Shown one piece after another: positions 8,151-18,215 of a DNA stretch of 32,710 nt. The notes beneath the pieces were generated by a model. It was not told the origin of the DNA. It ran no database searches and saw only the letters and a list, made by a program, of their open reading frames with translations. The position numbers were made by a program, and so were the translations under genes. This DNA comes from Blastocatellia bacterium UBA7656 (lineage in GTDB: Bacteria; Acidobacteriota; Blastocatellia; UBA7656). The DNA lies in the NCBI GenBank assembly GCA_002483445.1, contig DLHY01000057.1, positions 25,848-58,557 on the forward strand. Direction: 5' to 3'. Every line of letters begins with the position of its first letter. The first letter of the stretch is position 1.

Positions 8151-10564
8151 TATTCGTATCGAAGCGCGACCATCGGATCGACTCGCGCAGCCCTTCGCGC
8201 AGGGACGAAGCAGGCCGCAAGAGCGATCACGAAGAGTAGTGACGAAACGAGAGCGAAGGTTGCAGGATCATTCGGACTTACTTCGAAAAGTAGAGTCTGC
8301 ATCAGTCGTGTCAGAGCGAATGCTCCCGCGATTCCTGTCGCAATACCGACGAGCGCAAGGGTAATCCCCTGTCGCGCGACGAGCCGCAACACATCTCTCC
8401 GACTCGCGCCAAGCGCCATGCGGACGCCTATCTCGCGGGTTTGCTGTGTGACCGAATATGAGATGACTCCATAGATGCCGACCGAGGCGAGCAGCAGGGC
8501 GAGGGCGGCGAAGACAGCAAGCAGCACGGTATTGAATCGCTGCGGCGCGAGGGATTTCCGTACCCTTTGCTCCATCGTTGAAGTTTCCCGAATGATGATG
8601 TCTTTCTCCAGAGAACGCGCTTCGTGTCTCATCGTATCGATCAGCCCCGAAGCGTCACCTGTCGTTCGCGCGACAAGATTCATCGTGCGACGAGGTCGCT
8701 GCGCGAGCGGTTCATAAGTAGCAAGCACAGGCTCGACACTGAGACCTTCGTTTTTGACATTGCCTACTACTCCAACAATCGTCAGCCAGGGTTCGTTTTC
8801 GGGCGGGCCGACTTTGATGCGCCTGCCTACAGCGTCATCATCCTTGAAGTAACGCCGGGCCATGGTCTCGTTGATGATGACGACCATCTCTTTTTCTCCG
8901 ACATCTCTCTCATTGAATTCGCGCCCTCGAATGAGCGGGATGCCGAGGGTCTGAAAATAATTCGGGAGATTGCGCCGGAAAGTGGCTCCAGGAGCCTCTC
9001 CTGAGGCGAACGGCTTTCCTTCTATCGTTAACTCGCCTCGACCATCGCTCCCAGTGACAGGAAGAAAACTGACTGCGCTTGCCGATTGAACTCCGGGAAG
9101 AGAAGAGAGCCGTTCGGTCATCTGGCCATAGAAGGCGAGGATCGGCGCGACTTCGCGATACTTTAGCGCCGGGAGCGACACATTCATCGAGACGAGGTTT
9201 TCAGGGCGGAAGCCCAGGTCGACTTTTTGCAACCGGAGAAAGCTCTTGATCAACAATCCTGCGCCGATTAGCAGCACGAGCGATAAGGCGATTTCCGAAA
9301 TGACGAGCAAACCGCGAAGCCGCTTGCGCGAGGGTGTGCTTACGCCTTTCCCTTCCTTGAGAGATTCGTTCAGATTCGGCTTCGAAGCCTGAAGAGCCGG
9401 AGCAAGCCCGAAAAGAATTCCAGTGAGAAGCGAAATCCCGAATGTAAACAGGAGCGCCTGAAAGTCGACGCTTATCTCTTTGGCTCGCGGAACGAAATCG
9501 GGGAGATTTTCTGTGAGCAGATCGACGCCCCAAAGCGCCAGCATCAACCCCACAGCGCCGCCCGCAAGCGCGAGCAGCAGGCTCTCGGTGAGCAACTGTC
9601 GAATCACCCGCCATCGAGAAGCGCCCATCGCGGCGCGGATGGCGAATTCGCGCTGACGTATGTTTGCGCGCGCAAGCAGAAGATTTCCGATATTGGCGCA
9701 ACCTATCAACAGCACGAAAGCGACCGCTCCGAGAAGGACGAGCATCGCTGTACGGACATCGCCCACCATCTGATCGTGCAGCGACAGGATAGTGATTTCA
9801 TGTCCGGGATCAGCCGCGGGATTCTGCTCCTGAACTGCGGCAAACAGTGCGCTCAACTCCGTCCGGGCCTCGGCGAGTGTGACTCCCTCGCGCAGCCGCG
9901 CGACTGCGGCGATGACGTGAATCGCGCGGTTGATCATCAATCGATCTCGCGCCGCAGCGCCGAGCGACACCCAGATTTCGGTTTCGTCAGAGGGGAACCT
10001 GAACTCCGCTGGCATCACTCCGATGACCGAATAGAGTTCATTATCGATAGTGATCGTTTTGTCGGAGAGGTTCGCATCCGCGCCAAACTGTCGAGTCCAG
10101 AAATTATGACTCACCACGGCGACGCGCGCCGCGCCAGGTTTATCTTCATCCGGCATAAGCCCGCGCCCCATTACGAGGCGCACGCCGAGCGTATCGAAAA
10201 GGTTGAATGTGACCATCGCGCCCGGAACGGGCAACTGCTCATCGCCCGATCTGAAAAGAAATTCTCGCTCCCGGAAAGCGGACATCTCTTCAAATGATTG
10301 ATTGCGACTCTGAATGTCCTGGAAGTTGGGATAGGAAACGTCGAACAGTTCCTCGCCCTGTTGCGGGTTGATTTCAGAGACGATCATCAGCCGTTCCGGC
10401 TTCGCGTAAGGCAGCGGTCGCAGCACGACAGCGTTGACCACACTGAAAATGGCAGTGTTCGCGCCTATACCTAAAGCAAGCGTTATAACAGCAACAACAG
10501 TGAATGCCGGTTTTTTAGCGAGCATTCGAAGAGCGAATCGCAGGTCTTGAAAAAAATTATCCAT
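8150..10564 (-). CDS. ADOP-family orphan ABC permease, copy 3
   Basis: An 804-residue permease starting MDNFFQDLRFALRMLAKKP, the longer N-terminal form also seen in copies 1, 6 and 7. TM1 is followed by a MacB_PCD-like domain (about 45-270), an FtsX domain with RQREFAIRAAMGAS as coupling helix, a second periplasmic-type domain, and a C-terminal FtsX domain with TREIGVRMALGAS. The first FtsX block reads LLIGCANIGNLLLARA where siblings have ACANVANL, a minor lineage mark. AGAGGTGA lies upstream of the ATG at 10564. The upstream gap is the only one in the array lacking a heptamer element. It stops with TAG directly on the repeat arm. Confidence 0.9.
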   Translation of the reverse strand: MDNFFQDLRFALRMLAKKPAFTVVAVITLALGIGANTAIFSVVNAVVLRPLPYAKPERLMIVSEINPQQGEELFDVSYPNFQDIQSRNQSFEEMSAFREREFLFRSGDEQLPVPGAMVTFNLFDTLGVRLVMGRGLMPDEDKPGAARVAVVSHNFWTRQFGADANLSDKTITIDNELYSVIGVMPAEFRFPSDETEIWVSLGAAARDRLMINRAIHVIAAVARLREGVTLAEARTELSALFAAVQEQNPAADPGHEITILSLHDQMVGDVRTAMLVLLGAVAFVLLIGCANIGNLLLARANIRQREFAIRAAMGASRWRVIRQLLTESLLLALAGGAVGLMLALWGVDLLTENLPDFVPRAKEISVDFQALLFTFGISLLTGILFGLAPALQASKPNLNESLKEGKGVSTPSRKRLRGLLVISEIALSLVLLIGAGLLIKSFLRLQKVDLGFRPENLVSMNVSLPALKYREVAPILAFYGQMTERLSSLPGVQSASAVSFLPVTGSDGRGELTIEGKPFASGEAPGATFRRNLPNYFQTLGIPLIRGREFNERDVGEKEMVVIINETMARRYFKDDDAVGRRIKVGPPENEPWLTIVGVVGNVKNEGLSVEPVLATYEPLAQRPRRTMNLVARTTGDASGLIDTMRHEARSLEKDIIIRETSTMEQRVRKSLAPQRFNTVLLAVFAALALLLASVGIYGVISYSVTQQTREIGVRMALGASRRDVLRLVARQGITLALVGIATGIAGAFALTRLMQTLLFEVSPNDPATFALVSSLLFVIALAACFVPARRAARVDPMVALRYE

Positions 10565-10614
10565 CGTTCACCTCTTTATTAGATCGGATTTTGATTCAGT
10601 GTATGGGACGAATA

Positions 10615-10681
10615 TGGAGTGCTGCGACTTGTCGCAGCTTTGGTCTTCCAATCAAAAGCGGTGACTTGCCACCGCACTCCA
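10615..10681. repeat. REP-like palindrome pair in opposite orientation
   Basis: Outer ends TGGAGTG (10615-10621) and CACTCCA (10675-10681) are exact inverted repeats. Inside are two hairpins: GCTGCGAC-TT-GTCGCAGC (10621-10638, perfect) and GCGGTG-ACTTGC-CACCGC (10658-10675). Two related hairpins facing each other is the layout of REP/BIME-type extragenic elements, which are usually mobilised by RAYT transposases; none is visible in the window. Confidence 0.65.
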
Positions 10682-10729
10682 AAAACACCGCTTTCTCATC
10701 CCCTACATGCAAATACAATCCGATATAAC

Positions 10730-10775
10730 CGACGCGGGGACGCGGCGAGATAAAACCTGATCTTTCCCCGCGTCG
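10730..10775. repeat. GC-rich inverted repeat with GACGCGG units
   Basis: CGACGCGGGGA (10730-10740) is matched exactly by its reverse complement (10765-10775). The left arm continues into a second GACGCGG unit and the right arm into related CCGCGTC-type units up to about 10800, so this too is an inverted element with short-unit arms. It precedes the TGA stop of the 10814-13222 gene by about 40 nt on the plus strand. Confidence 0.6.
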
Positions 10776-10813
10776 CAGTGTCCTCGTGTCTCCGCGTCTC
10801 AGAACGCGCTGTC

Positions 10814-13222
10814 TCATTCATAGCGAAGCGCGACCATCGGATCGACCCGAGTCGCGCGCCGCGCAGGCACGAAACAGGCTGCCAGAGCCACGCCTGTCAG
10901 CAGGAGCGAGACGGCGATGAATGTCATTGCATCGGTCGCTGTCACTGCGAACAGGAAATCGGACAGCACACGGGTCAACATAAAAGCTGCGCCGAGACCG
11001 ATGACGACTCCTGCAAGTGCCAAGAGCATTCCCTGTCGGACAACCATGCTGATTATGTCTTGCCGCCCTGCGCCGAGCGCGAGTCGAATGCCTATCTCTC
11101 GCGCGCGCTGAGTGACCGAGTAACTGATCACGCCATAGATTCCAAGCGCCGAAAGTGTGACCGCGATTGCGGCGAAAAGGGCGAGCAACAGCGCGCGAAA
11201 ACGCGGCTCGGCGGTCGAACGACGGAGAAACTCATCCATCGTGCGGATGTTCGTTACCGGCAGATTTTTGTCCATCAGAGACACTTCGCTTCTGACCGCG
11301 CCGATTATGCCGGTCGGCTCGGAAGCCGCTCGAAGCACGACGACCATCGAGCGCGGCCACGAATCCTGAAAGTATGGAACGTAGAGTTCAGGCTTCGCTT
11401 CCTTATCCAATCCGAAGTGCTTCACGTCGCCCACCACTCCTACGATCTCGCGCGAGACATGCTCTCCCGTGTCGGAAGTGATGCGCATACCGATGGGATT
11501 TACGTCAGGAAAATATTCTCTTGCGAATGCTTCATTGATTATAGCGACCGGCGCGGCGTCTCTCTGATCACGCTCGACGAATTCGCGCCCTGCGGTGAGA
11601 GCTATGCCCATCGCGCGGAAGTATTCGGGAGTAATCGAGCGATATTCGGCGCACGGCTCCTGACCCGCCGGAGCGGGGCGATCATCTCGCGTGAAGCTGT
11701 CGCACGAATAGCCGCCGCCTAGCGGAAGGATGTTGACCGCCGCAACGGATTCGACGCCTGGAGTCGCTTTGACTCGCTCGATCAATCCTTCATAAAAATT
11801 CTTCGCCTGATGATCTTCCGCGTAATCGCTCTGCGGCAGCGAGAGTTGAAGCGTAAGCGTCTTGTCCGTCCTGATGCCCGGATCGACTCGCGTGAGCAGC
11901 CAGAGGCTCTTGATCAATAAACCTGCGCCGACGAGCAGCACGAGCGAAAGAGCCACTTCGCAGATGATCAGCGCGCTGCGCAATCGATTGCCTTGACCTG
12001 CGCTCACGCTGCCTTCTTTGATCGCCGTTGCAACATCGGGCTTCGAAACCTGAATGGCAGGCGCAAGGCCGAACAGGATTCCAGTCAAGATGGACACGCC
12101 GAGAGTGAAGCCCAGCACGCGAGCATCTATGCCGACTTCATCGAGTCGGGGTATGCCGCCGGGCTGAAGCGCGATGAGCGCGTCTGCGCTCCACATCGCG
12201 ATCAGCAGGCCGACAACGCCTCCCGCGAGAGAAAGCAGCAGACTTTCAGCGAGCAGTTGCCTGATGATGCGCCAGCGAGAAGCGCCGAGAGCCGCGCGAA
12301 TGGCCATCTCTTTCTGGCGCGATGTGGCGCGAGCGAGCAGAAGATTGGCGACATTGGCGCAGGCGATCAACAGCACGAAACTCACCGCGCCGAGCAGTAC
12401 CCACAGCAGCGCGCGGCTGTCGCCTACGACAAGCTCTTTGAGCGAAGCGAGGCTGACGCCTTTATCTTTATTCGTGTCCGGGTACGCGGCTTCGAGACTC
12501 GCAGCAATCGCGCTCATCTCTTCCTGTGCGCGCTCCATCGTCGCTTCAGGTTTAAGCCGCCCGTAGCATTCGAAGCGATGCTGGGAGCGATTTCTTCTGT
12601 AGGCCGCAGGCGTTATGGGCATCCACATCTCGAAAGGGCGACCTCCAAGTAGATTACCCGGCATCTTGAACCCGGCGGGCATCACTCCGATGATCGTGTA
12701 ACTGTTTTTATTGAGCGTCACCTGCTGGCCGATGATTTGAGTGTCGGAATTGAAGCGACGGCGCCAGAGATCATTGCCGAGTATGACGACAGGCGACGCG
12801 CTGGGGCGGTCTTCTTCTTCGAGGAAAGCGCGACCGTGAGCGGGGCGGACGCCGAGCAATGGAAAGAGGCTTGCGGAGACGAGCGCGCATTGAATTCTTT
12901 CAGGCTCATCGCCGCTCATCAGCGTCAGGCTCGTGCCGTCGATTATGGCCATCTCATCGAAGGCGTTCGATTGCGCGCGATAATCGATGAAGTCGGGATA
13001 GGAGACTGATTTGATCGCAGGGTTGCCCTCACTCGGACTCGTGGCAAACAGGCGAACGATTCGATCAGGCTCCGAGTAGGGAAGAGGATTGAGCAGGGCG
13101 GCGTTGACAACAGAAAAAACAGCCGAGTTAGCCCCTATGCCGAGCGCAAGCGCGAGGACTGCGGCGACGGTGAATCCGGGTTTCTTCAAAAGCATTCGAA
13201 GAGCAAATCTCAGATCTTTCAT
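10814..13222 (-). CDS. ADOP-family orphan ABC permease, copy 4
   Basis: An 802-residue protein beginning MKDLRFALRMLLKKPGF. Two MacB_PCD/FtsX halves are intact, with coupling helices SRQKEMAIRAALGAS and AREIGIRLALGAG. The second extracytoplasmic domain contains a cysteine pair not obvious in the siblings (GGGYSCDSFTRDD and EPCAEYRS, roughly residues 510-540), which could form a disulphide. No unique ribosome-binding site exists; the AAAGGA nine bases before the ATG is the last unit of the heptamer repeat upstream. It ends VDPMVALRYE-TGA. Confidence 0.9.
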   Translation of the reverse strand: MKDLRFALRMLLKKPGFTVAAVLALALGIGANSAVFSVVNAALLNPLPYSEPDRIVRLFATSPSEGNPAIKSVSYPDFIDYRAQSNAFDEMAIIDGTSLTLMSGDEPERIQCALVSASLFPLLGVRPAHGRAFLEEEDRPSASPVVILGNDLWRRRFNSDTQIIGQQVTLNKNSYTIIGVMPAGFKMPGNLLGGRPFEMWMPITPAAYRRNRSQHRFECYGRLKPEATMERAQEEMSAIAASLEAAYPDTNKDKGVSLASLKELVVGDSRALLWVLLGAVSFVLLIACANVANLLLARATSRQKEMAIRAALGASRWRIIRQLLAESLLLSLAGGVVGLLIAMWSADALIALQPGGIPRLDEVGIDARVLGFTLGVSILTGILFGLAPAIQVSKPDVATAIKEGSVSAGQGNRLRSALIICEVALSLVLLVGAGLLIKSLWLLTRVDPGIRTDKTLTLQLSLPQSDYAEDHQAKNFYEGLIERVKATPGVESVAAVNILPLGGGYSCDSFTRDDRPAPAGQEPCAEYRSITPEYFRAMGIALTAGREFVERDQRDAAPVAIINEAFAREYFPDVNPIGMRITSDTGEHVSREIVGVVGDVKHFGLDKEAKPELYVPYFQDSWPRSMVVVLRAASEPTGIIGAVRSEVSLMDKNLPVTNIRTMDEFLRRSTAEPRFRALLLALFAAIAVTLSALGIYGVISYSVTQRAREIGIRLALGAGRQDIISMVVRQGMLLALAGVVIGLGAAFMLTRVLSDFLFAVTATDAMTFIAVSLLLTGVALAACFVPARRATRVDPMVALRYE

Positions 13223-13230
13223 AGTTCGTT

Positions 13231-13315
13231 GTCCTTTGTCCTTTGTCCTTTGTCACTGGTTCCTCGCGCCAGGACTTAGCGGCGAACAAGGGACGAATGA
13301 CAAAGGACAAAGGAC
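13231..13315. repeat. Heptamer-armed inverted element, GTCCTTT type, copy 1
   Basis: The left arm at 13231-13254 is GTCCTTT tandem units ending GTC; the right arm at 13299-13315 is GACAAAG units. A core of about 44 nt contains CTGG...CCAG and GGCGAACAAGG. The intergenic gap (13223-13319) is 97 bp, the same length as the gaps at 15711 and 18208. The element supplies AAAGGA upstream of the copy 4 start, and its other end lies four nt from the stop of copy 5. Confidence 0.9.
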
Positions 13316-13319
13316 GAAT

Positions 13320-15710
13320 TCATTCGTATCGAAGGGCGATGATCGGATCGACCCGTGTCGCTCGTCGCGCAGGAATATAGCACGCAAGCAGAGCGACCAG
13401 AACAAGCATCAGCGATACGCCTGCAAATGTTGCGGCATCTGTCGGCGCGATGCCGAAGAGCAGAGTTTCAAGAAATCGCGTGAGCGCCAATGCCGCAATC
13501 AATCCTGCCGCGACGCCGATGATTGCCAGCCCCATCCCTTTGCCGACTATCATCCTGATTATGTGTCGCCGTTCCGCGCCCAGCGCCATGCGTATGCCTA
13601 TTTCCCGAACTGACTGGTTCACCGAATAAGACATCACGCCATAGACTCCTATCGAAGCGAGCAGCATGGCCAGAGCGGCGAACACTCCCATAATCAGCGC
13701 GCTGAATCGCTGTCCGGCCACCGACTGAGCCATCCGTCGCTCCATCGTGCTTATGTCATAAAGAGGAAGCCTGCCATCGACGGCCCATATCTGCTCTTTG
13801 ACAGAAGCGACGAAGTTGAGCGGGTCTTCATCGGTTCGCGCCACCAGCACGCCGAAATAAGGTGGGAGTTGCTGATAAGGGAGGTAAATCTGATCGGGCG
13901 CTTCGCGATCAAGCCCCTTGCGCCTGACGTCTCCTGCAACGCCGACAATGACTCGCGGTTTTTCGTTCCCCATCAGAAGCCCTGCTTTTTTTCCAATCGG
14001 GTCCGCATCTCCGAAATAGCGCCGCGCCATGCTCTCGTTGATTATGATCACTCCCGGCGCGTTCATCCTGTCCTGTTCGTTGAAATCTCTCCCTTTGAGT
14101 AAAGGCGTGCCGAGGGCGCGAAAATAATCTGGCGTGATGACATGACTTTCGGCCTGAAGCATCGGTTCGCCTTCGCGCAGGGGCGGCTGGCCTTCGACCG
14201 TGATGAAATAAAAACCGGTGTTGCCGGAAAGCGGCAGATTATCCGTGATGGCTGCTGATCGAACTCCCGGCAGGGAGCTTACGCGATCTGTCACGTCGTT
14301 GATGAAATCTATTCGCTTCGCGTCTTCGCGATAAGCGGAGGGAGGCAGCGAAAAAGTCATCGTCAGCACATTCTCCGGCCTGATCCCCGGATCGATTCTG
14401 AGAAGCTGCGTGTAGCTTCTGATCAACAGGCCCGCGCTGATCAACAGCACGAGCGCGAGTCCCGTTTCAACTGCCATTATCGCTCCGAGATGCCGGAATC
14501 CTTTCGAGATGCCTCTGCCGCCTTCCTTGAGGGATTCGTTCAAATCGACTTTCATCGATCTGAAAGCCGGAGCGAGGCCCGACAGAACCGCAGTCAGTAT
14601 CGAGAGCAGCAGAGTGAATCCGATCACTCTCAAATCGAGATGAGCATCTCGCAGGCGGGGGATTTCCTTAGGCGCAAGCGAGACGAAGAAATCTACCGTC
14701 CACATAGCCAGCAGGAGTCCCGAAGCGCCGCCCATCAAAGTGAGCAGAAGGCTTTCGGTGAAAAGTTGTCGGGCCAGTTGCAGGCGACCAGCGCCGAGAG
14801 CGGCTCTCACCGCGAATTCGCGATCCCGGCCCGCTGCGCGAGCAAGCAGCAGGTTCGCTACATTGGCGCACGCTACAGCCAGCAGGAACCCGACCGCGCC
14901 AAGTAGTATCAGCAGAGCCGTGCGCGAGCCGGTTACGCCCTGCTCGCGGAGCGGGACGACCGAAGCTGTCCAGTCAGCGTTCGACTTGGGGTTCTGCTCT
15001 GCCAGCGCCGCCATCAAAACGTTGATTTCGGTCTGCGCCTCATTGATCGAGATTCCCCGACGCAGGCGGCCCATCACTGTAAACATGTGCGCGCCGCGAT
15101 TCTTCGCGTCTTCCGCCGTCAAAGCTATCGGCATCCATACCTGCGCCTGCGTCGTCGGAAGCTGGAACTCTTCAGGCAGGACGCCGACGATTGTGTAAGG
15201 CCTGCCGTTCAGCACGAACTCTTTGCCCAAAGTTTCCCGGTCTGAGCCAAAGCGACGCTGCCAGAGTCCGTGATTGATCAGGCACACCTGACCGGATTTT
15301 TCATCCTCATCGGTGAAGGTTCGACCGAGCGCAGGAGCCACGCCGAGCATGGAAAAGAAATTCGATGTGACGGACGCGCCCGACAGTTTTTCAGGCTCGC
15401 CCATTCCGGTCAGGTCGAATGACCTGTTCCTTATTGCCGAAAGATTTTCGAATGATTGATTGTGATCTCTCCAGTGCAGAAAGTCGGCGGCAGTGACCGT
15501 GACTTCGCCTTCGGTGAATTTGGGGTTGATTTCCCACAGTATCGCCAGTCGTTCGTGATCGGGGAATGGAAGCGGTCGGATCATTACTGCGTTGACCACG
15601 CTGAATATGGCCGCATTCGCTCCGATGCCTAAAGCGAGAGTGACTATTGCGACGAAAGTGAATGCAGGTTTTTTCGCCAGCATTCGAAGAGCGAATCTCA
15701 AATCGTTCAT
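13320..15710 (-). CDS. ADOP-family orphan ABC permease, copy 5
   Basis: At 796 residues this is the shortest intact member, starting MNDLRFALRMLAKKPAF. Domain order is TM1, extracytoplasmic domain, FtsX (GRDREFAVRAALGAG), extracytoplasmic domain, FtsX (VREIGIRMALGAE), ending VDPIIALRYE. The linker before TM5 differs from the siblings (GISKGFRHLGAIMAVETGLALVLL). AAAGGA from the upstream heptamer repeat lies nine bases before the ATG. The opening nine residues are identical to those of copy 2 and of the remnant at 2928. Confidence 0.9.
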   Translation of the reverse strand: MNDLRFALRMLAKKPAFTFVAIVTLALGIGANAAIFSVVNAVMIRPLPFPDHERLAILWEINPKFTEGEVTVTAADFLHWRDHNQSFENLSAIRNRSFDLTGMGEPEKLSGASVTSNFFSMLGVAPALGRTFTDEDEKSGQVCLINHGLWQRRFGSDRETLGKEFVLNGRPYTIVGVLPEEFQLPTTQAQVWMPIALTAEDAKNRGAHMFTVMGRLRRGISINEAQTEINVLMAALAEQNPKSNADWTASVVPLREQGVTGSRTALLILLGAVGFLLAVACANVANLLLARAAGRDREFAVRAALGAGRLQLARQLFTESLLLTLMGGASGLLLAMWTVDFFVSLAPKEIPRLRDAHLDLRVIGFTLLLSILTAVLSGLAPAFRSMKVDLNESLKEGGRGISKGFRHLGAIMAVETGLALVLLISAGLLIRSYTQLLRIDPGIRPENVLTMTFSLPPSAYREDAKRIDFINDVTDRVSSLPGVRSAAITDNLPLSGNTGFYFITVEGQPPLREGEPMLQAESHVITPDYFRALGTPLLKGRDFNEQDRMNAPGVIIINESMARRYFGDADPIGKKAGLLMGNEKPRVIVGVAGDVRRKGLDREAPDQIYLPYQQLPPYFGVLVARTDEDPLNFVASVKEQIWAVDGRLPLYDISTMERRMAQSVAGQRFSALIMGVFAALAMLLASIGVYGVMSYSVNQSVREIGIRMALGAERRHIIRMIVGKGMGLAIIGVAAGLIAALALTRFLETLLFGIAPTDAATFAGVSLMLVLVALLACYIPARRATRVDPIIALRYE

Positions 15711-15718
15711 TGTTTCTT

Positions 15719-15803
15719 GTCCTTTGTCCTTTGTCCTTTGTCACTGGTTCCTCGCGCCAGGATTTAGCGGCGAACAAGGGACGAATGACAAAGGACAAAG
15801 GAC
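15719..15803. repeat. Heptamer-armed inverted element, GTCCTTT type, copy 2
   Basis: Arms at 15719-15742 and 15787-15803, in a 97-bp gap (15711-15807). By eye it differs from the 13223-13319 gap at about four positions, most of them in the outermost bases next to the start codon. Confidence 0.9.
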
Positions 15804-15807
15804 GAAT

Positions 15808-18207
15808 TCATTCATATCTGAGCGCAACCATCGGATCAACTTTCGTCGCCCGTCGCGCTGGCACGAAACAGGCTCCCAGAGCCACTAATATCAAAATCAG
15901 CGAGACAGCGACGAACGTCACGGGGTCGGTCGCGCTCACGCCGAAAAGCAGGCTCTCCATTACCCGCGTTAGAGCTATTGCTCCGGCTATCCCGATGACT
16001 ACTCCCGCAAGAGTCAGCTTCAATCCTCTGCCCACGACCAGTCGCACGACATCCTGCGCCTGCGCGCCCATCGCCGAGCGAATGCCTATCTCGCGCGTGC
16101 GCTGGCTCACGGTGTATGAAATGACTCCGTAGATTCCCACTGCGCCCAGAGTCATCGCCACCGACGCGAATATGAGCAACAGCAACATGGTCGATCTTTG
16201 CGGCGAGAGCGATTTGCTGACGACTGAGGTCATCGGCTGAATGTCAGTCACAGGCACATCGCTGTCGATAGACCAGACCGCGCTGCGAATCGAAGCGGCG
16301 AGAGCGGTCGCGTCGCCGGTCGTTCGAGCCATCACGGTCATCGAAGTCGGGAAAGGAGCCTGATCATAAGGGCGATACATCTCAAGGCGGGTTTCGCTGT
16401 CCAGCCCGTGATGCTTGACTCCTTTCACTACCCCTACAACGGTGACCCAGTTGCGCCCCTCGAATCCGCTGCGGATTCGTTTGCCTATCGGGTCTTCGTC
16501 GGGCCAGTAACGAGTTGCGATGACTTCGTTGATAATAGTCACTCGCGGCGCGTCCTCGTTGTCGCTTTCGGTGAAGAAGCGGCCTTTCAGAAGAGGAATC
16601 CCCATGGCGTGGAAATAATCTGAGGTGACCAGTCGCCAGTCGACGTTTGATAGCCGTGAGCCTTCAGGCAGAGGATGATCTTCGATTCTCAGTCCCGGAT
16701 TCCAATTGCTTTTTCCCATCGGCAGCAGGTGAATCGCTCCGACCGCTTCGACACCGGGCAGAGATTGAATTCGATTGACGACTTCGTGATAAAAAGCGCG
16801 CTTGCGCGAATCTTCTTCGTACTTACTCGCTGGAGGAGCGAGTTGAGCCGATAGCACCTGTTCAGCGCGGAATCCCGGATCGACCTGTTGGAGTCGCCAG
16901 AAACTCTTTATCAAAAGTCCTGCGCCTATCAAAAGTATCAGCACAAGGGCGACCTCTGCGACTACGAGCGTGTTGCGCATTCTCCCGCCCACCGTTGCGC
17001 GCCCGCTTCCCTCTTTGAGAGTCGAGTTTAGATCGGGACGAGAAGCCTGAAGCGCGGGCGCAAGTCCGAATATCAATCCTGTCATAAGAGAGACCGCGAT
17101 TGAAAAGCCAAGCACCCATCCATCGATTTTCACTTCGCTCAGTCGCGGCGTGTCTTCGGGCAGTATGCTGACGAGAGAGCTTGTACCCCAGAGCGCGAGA
17201 ATCAATCCAGCAGCGCCGCCCACGAGAGAGAGCAAAACGCTTTCAGTGAGCAGTTGGCGAATCACGCGGGAGCGCCTTGCGCCGAGCGCCGAGCGAATTG
17301 CGATTTCTTTCTGCCGACTGGCCATTCGCGCCAGTTGCAGATTGGCCACGTTTGCGCAGGCGATCAGAAGGACGAACCCTACGGCTCCGAGCAGCACGAA
17401 AGCCGTGAGGCCGAAATCGCCGACTATTTCATTGCGAAGCGAGCGGACTGCCGCCTGCGTCCCGTAATCGTTCGGGGCGCGTGGAAACTTTTCTCTCGCG
17501 TTTTGAGCGATAGAGGAAACCTCCGCCTGCGCCTGTTCAACGCTCACGCCGGGTTTGAGACGCGCAAGCACGGTGAGATAGCCTGCGGTGTAGTCGTCTT
17601 CGTTGCCGGGATTGATGGCTGCGGGAACCCAGATGTCACGTTCGCCATCGGGAAAGTTGAACGAAGGCGGCATCACTCCGATGATGGTATGGCTTTCGCC
17701 GTCGAGAGTTACCTGACGACCTGTGACATTCGGATCGGATCCGAAACGGCGCTCCCAGAAACCGTGGCTCAAAACGATGACTCGATCCTGACCGGGCTGG
17801 TCTTCATCGGGAGCGAACGCGCGGCCCAAAGCCGCATCGGCTCCGAGCAGAGAGAAGAATGCCGCAGTTGCGCGAGCGCCGGAAACCTGCAAAGGCTCGT
17901 TCAATCCGGTGAGAGTGAAACTCCATCCGCTGTATGCAGCCATATCCTCAACGCTCTGGATGTTATTCTTCAACTCTACAAACTCGGCTTTCGAGACGTT
18001 GGTGTTATATTTCTGCGTCCAGACGAGAGCGAGGCGGTCAGGGTCTTTGAAGGGAAGCGGTCGAATCAGCGCCGAGTTGACAACGCTGAAAATCGCGGTG
18101 TTGGCTCCCACTCCGAGGGCCAGAGCGATGACGGCCACGACTGTAAAGCCGGGACTCTTGACAAGCATTCGAAAGGCAAAACGCAGGTCATGCAAAAATG
18201 TACTCAT
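15808..18207 (-). CDS. ADOP-family orphan ABC permease, copy 6
   Basis: A 799-residue permease starting MSTFLHDLRFAFRMLVKSPGF. Both MacB_PCD/FtsX halves are present, with coupling helices SRQKEIAIRSALGAR and TREIGIRSAMGAQ. The paired extracytoplasmic domains (about 45-270 and 445-675) carry the usual GVMPPSFNFPDGERDIWVP and VTVVGVVKGVKHHGLD segments. AAAGGA from the heptamer element lies nine bases before the ATG at 18207. It ends VDPMVALRYE-TGA. Function beyond the ADOP assignment cannot be read from the sequence. Confidence 0.9.
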   Translation of the reverse strand: MSTFLHDLRFAFRMLVKSPGFTVVAVIALALGVGANTAIFSVVNSALIRPLPFKDPDRLALVWTQKYNTNVSKAEFVELKNNIQSVEDMAAYSGWSFTLTGLNEPLQVSGARATAAFFSLLGADAALGRAFAPDEDQPGQDRVIVLSHGFWERRFGSDPNVTGRQVTLDGESHTIIGVMPPSFNFPDGERDIWVPAAINPGNEDDYTAGYLTVLARLKPGVSVEQAQAEVSSIAQNAREKFPRAPNDYGTQAAVRSLRNEIVGDFGLTAFVLLGAVGFVLLIACANVANLQLARMASRQKEIAIRSALGARRSRVIRQLLTESVLLSLVGGAAGLILALWGTSSLVSILPEDTPRLSEVKIDGWVLGFSIAVSLMTGLIFGLAPALQASRPDLNSTLKEGSGRATVGGRMRNTLVVAEVALVLILLIGAGLLIKSFWRLQQVDPGFRAEQVLSAQLAPPASKYEEDSRKRAFYHEVVNRIQSLPGVEAVGAIHLLPMGKSNWNPGLRIEDHPLPEGSRLSNVDWRLVTSDYFHAMGIPLLKGRFFTESDNEDAPRVTIINEVIATRYWPDEDPIGKRIRSGFEGRNWVTVVGVVKGVKHHGLDSETRLEMYRPYDQAPFPTSMTVMARTTGDATALAASIRSAVWSIDSDVPVTDIQPMTSVVSKSLSPQRSTMLLLLIFASVAMTLGAVGIYGVISYTVSQRTREIGIRSAMGAQAQDVVRLVVGRGLKLTLAGVVIGIAGAIALTRVMESLLFGVSATDPVTFVAVSLILILVALGACFVPARRATKVDPMVALRYE

Positions 18208-18215
18208 TGTTTTTT

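Noticed and set aside
10778..11722. Long plus-strand frame of 314 residues, and similar ones such as 17254-18264
   Set aside because: They are antisense shadows of ADOP genes caused by codon bias, rich in R, H and S, with no domain pattern.
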